Positions 36,286-43,675 of a DNA stretch of 64,000 nt are shown here, one piece after another. A program made the position numbers and the translations under genes. Origin of the DNA: an uncultured Lachnospiraceae bacterium (lineage in GTDB: Bacteria > Bacillota > Clostridia > Lachnospirales > Lachnospiraceae); assembly GCA_947589095.1 (NCBI GenBank), contig CANQBX010000002.1, forward strand, positions 38,758 through 102,757. The letters run 5' to 3'. Under the pieces are notes generated by a model. It searched no databases, was not told the DNA's origin, and saw nothing but the letters and a program-made list of their open reading frames with translations. Positions within the stretch are counted from its first letter, which is position 1. Each line of letters opens with the position of its first letter.

Positions 36286-38706
36286 TTACTCTCTCTCCGC
36301 CTGGTACAGCATCACCTGCTGCTCCACGGCGGACGCCGCCTGCTCGACAGAGATCTTGCCGCCAAGGCAGTCCATGGAACCGCTCACAACCATTCCCAGA
36401 AGCGTCTGGTTCACGTTCACCGGCTGACGGACGCCCTCGACCAGCTCCCGCAGCTTCGCCCGCATCTCCGCATTCGGATACCTGGCGTCGGCAGTGTAGT
36501 CCCAGTTGCTGAAGCCCATACCGAAGGAGATCCCATTGCCTTCCACCGCGAACATGGCGTCCAGCCCCGCGACGCTGACCGGGAAACCGTCGTAGAGGTT
36601 CTCCTTCTGCACATCCGCGGAGAAGATACATTTCACAAAAGCCTTCGCCAGATCCGGATTGGCCGTCGCCTGATTGATGCCGATGAGTCCGCTGGGGAAA
36701 TAGGTCCCGTTCACCAGATCCGCGACGGCGTCCGGGTGGTTCGTCATAAATGTCACCGGATAGCCGAAGTCGGAGATATTTTCCATCTTCTCAATGCCGC
36801 TGGCCGCCAGGCCCGCATCGAAGAAGATAGCGTTGCCCTTGATGCCCAGAGGCAGCACGCGGTTGCTCGCATGGAGGTCTTCCTGCTCCTGCTCGGTAAA
36901 GGTCTCTTTGGACCCGCTGGCTTCCGCCAGGGCCTTCGCCGCCTCCAGATACGTGATCAGAGCACCGTGGTCGAGACTTAGGCCGTCCTCACCGAATATC
37001 TCCGGATAATGCAGCACCGCCAGCTCCCGCAGGATCGATTCATAGGTATCCGCCCACTGAAGCGGTTTGTCTCCCTGATAATCGCGAACGCCCTCCAGGG
37101 TCTTCCACGCCTCCACCGCGTCCGCATTTCCCAGGGCGATGGGTACCTGGATCCGGGCCGGCATCTGGTAAATGCCTCCGTCCGCGTCGGTATAGCCCTC
37201 CGCCACCTGCGCAAGAAGCGGCGTCTCCTGCCGGATCTGGGCAAACAGCTCCCGCATATCCATCAGCACGCCCTTCGCCTTATAGGAATCGGCGGGCAGG
37301 CCGTCCAGAACGAATACGTCGGCGCCTTTGTCGTTTAAGATCTCCGTGTTCAGCGCGCGGATCGTGTCGTCCGAGATCGTGGAAACATTGGTATCCGTCT
37401 CCGACGCGCAGCGCACGTCCACGAACACATCCGGATTCTCCTCCTGGAAGACGGAGGCGGCCTGTCGGACCGTGGCGTTGTCGGTTAAACTGTAGACTGT
37501 GAGCGTGTAGCGCGGGACGCTCGGCATCTCCGGGTCGTAGGTATAACGGCAGACCACGAATCCGGCAAGTCCCCCGTTCGTGTAGCAGCCGTAGAAATCA
37601 TTATCGTCTCCGGCGCAGAAGGCGCTTAAGTATCGGCTCTGCCGGCCCAGGGAGTTTAATCTTCCGTCCATCACCTGCTCCCATAAGGTTCCGCCCTTAT
37701 TGACATGGAAAAGCCCCTTTTCGCTCGCCAGATAGACGCCGCCCTCGCCGTCTCCGAACAGGTAATTGCCCTCGCCGTACTGGGTGATACCGATGCTGTC
37801 GTCGAAGGGGATGTCCTCGATCTTCCTGCCGTCGCTTAAGTCGTAGCGGGTGACTCCGTCTTCCGTGACGGTCAGGAATTCATTGCCGTCTATGTAACCG
37901 ACGCTGGTATCCGAGACGGCCGGGAACCGTGCCATGCTGAAAAGCATCGCGCCGTCGGGACGGTAGCAGTAGACGTAATCCATATCGTGAAGCAGGATCC
38001 TGCCGTCTGCGGCCACATCGATCTGACCGGGGATCAGACCGTACTCCTTGCCGGCCGGCGGGAGGAACGCGTCGGAAAGCAGTTCCGTCACGCTGCTGCC
38101 GTCTGTCTGGTACAGATGACACACGTATTCTTCATCGGACACGGCGGTAAAATAGTATTTGCCGTCCAGGCCGTAAGTGATCTTATAGGGCTCGGAACAG
38201 ATCTCCCCGGAGGCCATCTTGTCCCGGTACCATTTCATCCAGTCCGTATCCGGCTTCCAGGACTCTCCGTCGTAGAGATAGCGGACGGATTCGTGGGAAT
38301 TGTAGTCGCACATATAGAGCTCGAGGCGGCCGCCCTCGCCCTTTAAGAGCGTGGTGTAGGTGTATTGGCTGACGCTGTCGGGAAGGGTAAATTCTTCCTC
38401 CACATAGCGTCCCAGCGGAATCTCGCCGTCCACGACGGACGCCTGACCGGAACCGCCGAAGAGGCCGGAGGCGGATGAGCCGTCGCTGCTCCCGCCGGTC
38501 TGGCCTCCGCCGGATGAACCGCCGCCATTTTGGCCGCCTCCGGACGCCCCGCCGCCGGGCTGGGAACCGCCGCCGGACGCGCCGGCATTTTCCTCTCCTG
38601 CTTTCGTGTATTGACCTGTTCCCGCTCCGCCTCCGCAGCCGGCTAAAAGCCCGGCCGCGAGAGCGGCGGCGAGAAACGCGGATAGTATTCGGTGACATTT
38701 GCGCAT
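36286..38706 (-). CDS. Lipoprotein: propeller-like region fused to ABC solute-binding domain
   Basis: An 806-residue lipoprotein (lipobox ending at Cys24). A Gly/Ser-rich spacer (about 25–85) with GGG.SGG repeats follows. Residues ~100–390 repeat beta-rich blocks (YYFTAVSDEEYVCHLYQTDG, VYCYRPDGAMLFSMARF, GVYLASEKGLFHVNKGG), like a beta propeller. From about 395 it is an extracellular solute-binding domain of the sugar-ABC class (LTVYSLTDNATVRQAASVF, GADVFVLDGLPADSYKAKG, YPVTFMTNHPDAVADLVNG). It sits upstream of the two permeases, so it is their binding protein with an extra sensory or docking domain. AAGGAGG precedes the ATG. Confidence 0.83.
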   Translation of the reverse strand: MRKCHRILSAFLAAALAAGLLAGCGGGAGTGQYTKAGEENAGASGGGSQPGGGASGGGQNGGGSSGGGQTGGSSDGSSASGLFGGSGQASVVDGEIPLGRYVEEEFTLPDSVSQYTYTTLLKGEGGRLELYMCDYNSHESVRYLYDGESWKPDTDWMKWYRDKMASGEICSEPYKITYGLDGKYYFTAVSDEEYVCHLYQTDGSSVTELLSDAFLPPAGKEYGLIPGQIDVAADGRILLHDMDYVYCYRPDGAMLFSMARFPAVSDTSVGYIDGNEFLTVTEDGVTRYDLSDGRKIEDIPFDDSIGITQYGEGNYLFGDGEGGVYLASEKGLFHVNKGGTLWEQVMDGRLNSLGRQSRYLSAFCAGDDNDFYGCYTNGGLAGFVVCRYTYDPEMPSVPRYTLTVYSLTDNATVRQAASVFQEENPDVFVDVRCASETDTNVSTISDDTIRALNTEILNDKGADVFVLDGLPADSYKAKGVLMDMRELFAQIRQETPLLAQVAEGYTDADGGIYQMPARIQVPIALGNADAVEAWKTLEGVRDYQGDKPLQWADTYESILRELAVLHYPEIFGEDGLSLDHGALITYLEAAKALAEASGSKETFTEQEQEDLHASNRVLPLGIKGNAIFFDAGLAASGIEKMENISDFGYPVTFMTNHPDAVADLVNGTYFPSGLIGINQATANPDLAKAFVKCIFSADVQKENLYDGFPVSVAGLDAMFAVEGNGISFGMGFSNWDYTADARYPNAEMRAKLRELVEGVRQPVNVNQTLLGMVVSGSMDCLGGKISVEQAASAVEQQVMLYQAERE

Positions 38707-38931
38707 AGATTTTCGTCCTCCTTTTTGCTTTCTGAATACCGATTTTAGCAGGGGTTTCTCTAAAAATACTGGAAAGAAAAAGATATTTTTAAAGATTTTT
38801 TAGAGATATTTATGGTAGAATTAAAATCGAAATAAAGCTGTCTGCGATTATTCATAAAATGAGCAGTGAATTGCTAATATGGAATCGCTTAAAAAGACTT
38901 GGATAACGCGCGGAATCGCAGGAAAAAATCT

Positions 38932-39615
38932 ATGCGTATATTAATGATTGAAGATGACAAGGATCTCTGCCGGAATATCAAGCTGGCGCTCAGCGCGGCG
39001 GGATACGAAACGGAATGCTGCCACAGCGGCGACGACGGCCTGTTCTACGCCGGGAGCGGCGCCTACGACGTGATCGTGCTGGACCGGATGCTGCCGAAGG
39101 TGGACGGGCTGACGGTGCTTACGAGTCTGCGCCGGCAGGGCGTGCAGACTCCGGTGATCCTGGCGACGGCTCTGGACGGACTGGGAGAACGGATCGACGG
39201 ACTGGATGCGGGAGCGGACGACTATCTGGTGAAGCCGTTCGCGGTAGAGGAACTGATGGCGCGGATCCGTGCCATCACCCGCAGACCGGGACGGCTGCAG
39301 GATCTGAGCCGGCTGTCGGCTTTCGGGATCTGCCTGGAACCGGAGCGGCGCCTCCTGTCCTGCGGAGAAATAAGCGTGAACCTGTCGAAGAGAGAATCGG
39401 CGCTTCTGGAATGTTTTCTGAAGCATCCGGGACAGACGCTGGCGCGGACGCGGATCCTCTCCTATGTCTGGGGCGCGGCAGCCGAAGTGGAGGATGGGAA
39501 TCTGGACAATTACATCTATTTTCTCCGGCGGCGGCTGGCCGCAGTAAACGCACCGGCGAAGCTGACGACGGTACATGGGGTCGGGTATCTGCTGGAATCG
39601 GCGGAACCGGACTGA
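38932..39615 (+). CDS. OmpR-family response regulator
   Basis: A 227-residue response regulator starting MRILMIEDDKDL. The receiver domain has acidic residues Glu7–Asp9, phosphoacceptor Asp51 (VLDRMLP) and Lys101 (VKPF). The C-terminal winged helix has the OmpR/PhoB pattern (LSKRESALLECFLKHPG, YIYFLRRRL, TVHGVGYLL). It is transcribed with the downstream histidine kinase and divergently from the ABC cluster, which it probably controls. The ATG at 38932 begins the conserved fold; an upstream TTG at 38899 is less likely. Confidence 0.93.
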   Translation: MRILMIEDDKDLCRNIKLALSAAGYETECCHSGDDGLFYAGSGAYDVIVLDRMLPKVDGLTVLTSLRRQGVQTPVILATALDGLGERIDGLDAGADDYLVKPFAVEELMARIRAITRRPGRLQDLSRLSAFGICLEPERRLLSCGEISVNLSKRESALLECFLKHPGQTLARTRILSYVWGAAAEVEDGNLDNYIYFLRRRLAAVNAPAKLTTVHGVGYLLESAEPD

Positions 39616-39687
39616 CCCCAAACCGGTGATCCGCCCCTCCGGAAAACGAACTTACGCAAATAAAAGCTTATACCACGGGAGCCTCTT

Positions 39688-41211
39688 ATGAAAATACCTT
39701 CCTCCGGCAACCCGAAACCGGACTCTTTAATCGCACATACCCCCTCCGATCCGCGAAGCGCAGGCAGATCCGACAGCCGCTCTGCGGCACATTCCATAAC
39801 CGTGCTCCGCCGGCGGCTGACGCTTCTGTACACGGTCACGACCTCCCTGATCCTGACGCTGATCATGGCGGCGTTTCTTGTTATGCGCATCCGGGAAACG
39901 AAGCAGGGGCAGATGGAAGATTTCTATGATCTGTGGAATTCGCTGCAGTTCCGGCTGCAGTCGGATACAACGATCGCGCAGGGATTCCTGGCACAGACGG
40001 AAGCCGACCGCAGGGTCGTCATTCACATTGAAGAAAATGGAACCGCTCTCCTTTATAACGGCTCCTGGCAGCCTCAGACGCCGCGTGCGGAACTGATTGC
40101 GCGGGTGAAGGCGCTGGCCGAGGCGGAAGGCGTATTTACCACGGTGCGGCCTATCTCGGCTTCTTCCGTGGTCAGTTCTGTTTTCACGTTTCAGGGGGAA
40201 TCGGGGGAAGACTACTGTGCCCGGGTGCTTGTCTCGGCCTACGGCAAATCCGTCCGCGCCCTGTGCCTGATCGCCTATATGACGCCTGTGAAAGACGCGC
40301 TCAGGGCGACGCTTATACGGCTTGCCGTACTGGAGCTTCTGGGCGTTGCCGGCCTGTTCGCGATCAGCTGGTATTTCGTCGGCTGGTCCCTGCGGCCGAT
40401 ACAGGAAAGCCAGCAAAAGCAGGCGGAATTCATTGCGGCAGCCTCCCATGAACTTCGGTCGCCGCTGGCGGTGCTGCGGTCGGGAATCGCGGCGCTGCGG
40501 GATCTTTCCGCCGGAAACGCCGGACAGGCGGCGGAGCTTCTCTCTGCCTTCGACAGCGAATGCACGCGCATGTCCCGGCTTATCGACGATATGCTTCTTC
40601 TGGCTTCCGCCGACGCGAAGACCTGGCGGCTCACGCTGTCTGACGTGGACATGGACACGCTCCTGATCGACGTCTTCGATACCTATCTTCCCCTCTGCCG
40701 GCAGAAGGAACTGAATCTGGAACTGAAGCTCCCGCAGGAGCCTCTCCCCGTGCTGCGGGGGGATGCCCGGCGTATCCGCCAGATCCTGACGATCCTGTTG
40801 GACAACGCGATGGCTTACACTCCGCAGGGCCGCCGGATCCGCATCTGCGCGGAAACGTCCCCGCACCGGCCGTTTCCCGCGCCGCAGGCCGCAGGTTTTC
40901 GCAGAAGAGCCGGATCCGCCAGCCAGCCGGCTTTCCTCATTCTCCGCGTCCTCGACCAGGGCCCCGGTATTTCGGATGAGGCTAAACCGCATGTTTTCGA
41001 CCGCTTCTACCGCGCCGATTCCGCCCGAAGCGACAAATCCCATTTCGGGCTCGGATTAAGCATTGCCAGGGAACTGGTCCTTCTCCATAACGGAAGCATC
41101 GAAGTCTCCGACGCCGCGGAAATATCTGCCGCCGCCGGACAGGGAAGCTGCTTTACGGTACGCCTCCCCGTCGGCAGAAACGCATACGCTCCCGATCCGC
41201 AGACTCCCTGA
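39688..41211 (+). CDS. Sensor histidine kinase
   Basis: A 507-residue membrane kinase. Two membrane helices (about 44–66 and 211–232) enclose a ~145-residue outside sensor region. The H-box is AASHELRSPLAVLRS with His254. The ATPase part has ILTILLDNAMAYTP (N box), DQGPGISDE (G1), and FGLGLSIAREL (G2). It follows the response regulator by 72 bp. GGGAG precedes the ATG. It lies next to the ABC/adaptor cluster, so the ligand may be its substrate. A basic, Ser-rich N-terminal ~40 residues precede the first helix. Confidence 0.93.
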   Translation: MKIPSSGNPKPDSLIAHTPSDPRSAGRSDSRSAAHSITVLRRRLTLLYTVTTSLILTLIMAAFLVMRIRETKQGQMEDFYDLWNSLQFRLQSDTTIAQGFLAQTEADRRVVIHIEENGTALLYNGSWQPQTPRAELIARVKALAEAEGVFTTVRPISASSVVSSVFTFQGESGEDYCARVLVSAYGKSVRALCLIAYMTPVKDALRATLIRLAVLELLGVAGLFAISWYFVGWSLRPIQESQQKQAEFIAAASHELRSPLAVLRSGIAALRDLSAGNAGQAAELLSAFDSECTRMSRLIDDMLLLASADAKTWRLTLSDVDMDTLLIDVFDTYLPLCRQKELNLELKLPQEPLPVLRGDARRIRQILTILLDNAMAYTPQGRRIRICAETSPHRPFPAPQAAGFRRRAGSASQPAFLILRVLDQGPGISDEAKPHVFDRFYRADSARSDKSHFGLGLSIARELVLLHNGSIEVSDAAEISAAAGQGSCFTVRLPVGRNAYAPDPQTP

Positions 41212-41246
41212 CGCCCCGGAACCGGACGGACGCCGCGTCCGCGCCC

Positions 41247-41427
41247 GCTCCTGTCGTACAAGCCGCACCGCTCCTTCCGCACAAGCCGCACGCTCCTGCC
41301 GCGGAAGACGCATCGTTCCTGACGCACAAGCCGCACGCTCCTATCGCACAAGCCGCACGCTCCTATCGCACAAGCCGCACTGCTCCTGCCGCACAGGCCG
41401 CACCACCCCTGCCGCGCAAGCCGCACC
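41247..41427. repeat. Degenerate 22–23-bp tandem repeats, eight copies
   Basis: Eight units of GCTCCTRYCGCACAAGCCGC type fill the space between the kinase stop codon and the convergent DUF554 gene. Units differ by a few bases and by one base in length. There are no spacers, so this is not a CRISPR array. Confidence 0.85.
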
Positions 41428-41440
41428 AAAACCGCCGCTG

Positions 41441-42157
41441 CTACGGAAGAAACGCCCACGCCGCCGCGATCACGATGGACGGCAGCAGATTGGCCACCTT
41501 TACCTTCTTCCCCCAGACCAGGTTCAGGCCCACGCAAAAGATCAGGACCGAACCTACAAGGGACAGATTCGCAAGCGCCGCCTCCGTCATGACCGGCTGG
41601 ATCAGACGGGCGAGAAGCGTAACCGTTCCCTGGAATATCCCCACGGGAATCGCGGAAAAAATGCATCCCTTCCCCATGGAAGCCGTCATCACCAGGACAA
41701 TGATCAGATCCAGCACCGCCTTGGCCGCCAGCACGGACCAATCCCCCAGAATACCGTCCTGGATGGAACCCACCACGGCCATTGCGCCGATGCAGACCGT
41801 CAGGGAAGCGGTCACAAAACCGTCCACGAAGCCCGCGTCCCCGGTGCTGCCTGTTTTCACCTTCAGCCATTCGCCAAACTGCTCCATCCGCAGTTCTATG
41901 TTCAGCCACTCGCCGATCAGAGCGCCGGCGGCCAGGCTTCCGATCATCATCATAGTGCCGCTGCTTTTAAGGCCTCCGGCCGTCACCGACAGCATCTTCT
42001 CCATAGCTCCGGCAATTCCCAGAAACAGCACGCAGACGCCGTTTGCCGTCATAAGCGTATCCTGGTATCTCTTCTCCAGGCGATTGCCGAAAAGCAGGCC
42101 GCCAAGTCCTCCTGCGACAATGGCGGCCACATTGATAAGCGTCCCTGTTCCAACCAT
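41441..42157 (-). CDS. DUF554 family membrane protein
   Basis: A 238-residue membrane protein with about seven helices, beginning MVGTGTLINVAAIVAGGLGG, the typical DUF554 (YqgA/YdfK-like) start, and containing GFVTASLTVCIGAMAVVGSI and GVGIFQG-like GIFQGTVTL. The role of the family is not established; it is assumed to be a transporter or channel. It is a single-gene unit convergent with the kinase gene. Confidence 0.88.
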   Translation of the reverse strand: MVGTGTLINVAAIVAGGLGGLLFGNRLEKRYQDTLMTANGVCVLFLGIAGAMEKMLSVTAGGLKSSGTMMMIGSLAAGALIGEWLNIELRMEQFGEWLKVKTGSTGDAGFVDGFVTASLTVCIGAMAVVGSIQDGILGDWSVLAAKAVLDLIIVLVMTASMGKGCIFSAIPVGIFQGTVTLLARLIQPVMTEAALANLSLVGSVLIFCVGLNLVWGKKVKVANLLPSIVIAAAWAFLP

Positions 42158-42237
42158 AATTCATACGTCTCCAGACTGATTTTCATTTGACCGGCGGATG
42201 TCCCGTTTAAGCGGCAGACCGGCTGTCCGCCGGCGGA

Positions 42238-43629
42238 TCACCGCTGCCCGTCCGATCCGTCCTCCAGCCGCTCCCTGCAGGCCCGGATCGCTCTTTCCAT
42301 AGCCGCGGGTCCTGGCGCGCCGGTAACGGTTCTCTTCTCCACGCAGGTCTTCAGCGAGATCGCATCGTAAATATCCTCCTCGAATACAGGGCTTACGGCC
42401 TTATACTCCTCCAGACTCAGTTCATCCAGCGCGATCCCCCTGTCAATGCACCGCAGCACCAGCTGCCCCACGATGCCGTGGGCGTCGCGGAAGGGAACGC
42501 CTTTGTTCACCAGATAATCCGCCGCGTCGGTGGCGTTGGTAAACCCGTTCTTCGCGCTGGCGGCCATCGCGTCCTTCCGGAAGGTGACCGTGGAGATCAT
42601 GCCTGTAAACAGCTTAAGGCACCCTTTCACCGTATCGATGGCGTCAAACGCCGCCTCCTTGTCCTCCTGCATGTCTTTGTTGTAAGCCAGGGGGATTCCC
42701 TTCATCGTGGTCAGCAGCGACATAAGCGCTCCATACACACGCCCGGTCTTGCCGCGAACCAGTTCCGCGATATCCGGATTCTTCTTCTGCGGCATGATAC
42801 TGCTGCCGGTGCTGTAGGCGTCGTCCAGCTCCACGAACCGGTACTCGTTGCTGTTCCAGAGAATGATCTCCTCGCAGAAACGGCTCAGGTGCATGGCGAT
42901 AATGGCCAGCGCGCCGAGAAGCTCGATCAGATAATCCCGGTCTGACACCGAATCCATGCTGTTATACGTGGGGCCGTCAAACCCCAGAAGTCCGGCCGTA
43001 TACTCCCGGTCCAGCGGATACGTGGTCCCGGCCAGAGCGCCGGCGCCTAAGGGACACAGATTCATCCGTTTCCGGAGGTCGGAAAGACGCCCCCGGTCAC
43101 GCTCAAACATTTCAAAATACGCTCCTACATGGTGGGCAAGCGTCACGGGCTGCGCCTTCTGCAGATGGGTAAAGCCCGGCATATACGTGGTAAGGTGCTC
43201 TTCCATAATACCGAGAAGGACCCGCTGCAGGTCTTTCACAAGTCCTGCAAGCTCGTCCGTCCGTTCCCGGCAGTAAAGCTTCATATCAAGGGCCACCTGG
43301 TCGTTCCGGCTGCGGCCGGTGTGCAGCCGTTTCCCGGCCTCGCCGATCCGCTCCGTCAGGTGCGCCTCCACAAAGGAATGAATGTCCTCGTGCTCCTTCG
43401 TAAATTCCAGCCTTCCGTCCTCAATGTCCTTAAGGATTCCCTCCAGTCCGGCGATGATCGCGTCTCTGTCCGCCTCCGACACGATCCCCTGCTTCGAAAG
43501 CATCCTTACATGGGCGATGCTGCCCTCGATATCCTGCCGGTAAAGCCTGCGGTCGAATGACAGGGACTCGTTGAATTCATGCACCGCCGTATTCTCTTCC
43601 TTCGTAAACCGTCCGCCCCATAGCTTCAT
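42238..43629 (-). CDS. argH: Argininosuccinate lyase
   Basis: A 463-residue enzyme starting MKLWGGRFTKEENTAVHEFN. It splits argininosuccinate into arginine and fumarate, the last step of arginine synthesis. Family signatures include HTGRSRNDQVALD, GFTHLQKAQPVTLAHH and the catalytic loop GSSIMPQKKNPD. The ATG at 43629 has AAGGAG eight bases upstream; the frame to 43647 adds a few codons without support. argG is not adjacent. It lies just after the yfhO gene. Confidence 0.97.
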   Translation of the reverse strand: MKLWGGRFTKEENTAVHEFNESLSFDRRLYRQDIEGSIAHVRMLSKQGIVSEADRDAIIAGLEGILKDIEDGRLEFTKEHEDIHSFVEAHLTERIGEAGKRLHTGRSRNDQVALDMKLYCRERTDELAGLVKDLQRVLLGIMEEHLTTYMPGFTHLQKAQPVTLAHHVGAYFEMFERDRGRLSDLRKRMNLCPLGAGALAGTTYPLDREYTAGLLGFDGPTYNSMDSVSDRDYLIELLGALAIIAMHLSRFCEEIILWNSNEYRFVELDDAYSTGSSIMPQKKNPDIAELVRGKTGRVYGALMSLLTTMKGIPLAYNKDMQEDKEAAFDAIDTVKGCLKLFTGMISTVTFRKDAMAASAKNGFTNATDAADYLVNKGVPFRDAHGIVGQLVLRCIDRGIALDELSLEEYKAVSPVFEEDIYDAISLKTCVEKRTVTGAPGPAAMERAIRACRERLEDGSDGQR

Positions 43630-43675
43630 AGTCCGATCTCCTTCCATCCTTCTTCGTCCGCCGTCTCCGTCTCCG

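Noticed and set aside
41247..41427. Possible CRISPR array
   Set aside because: Units follow one another without spacers and vary in sequence and length; no cas genes are present.
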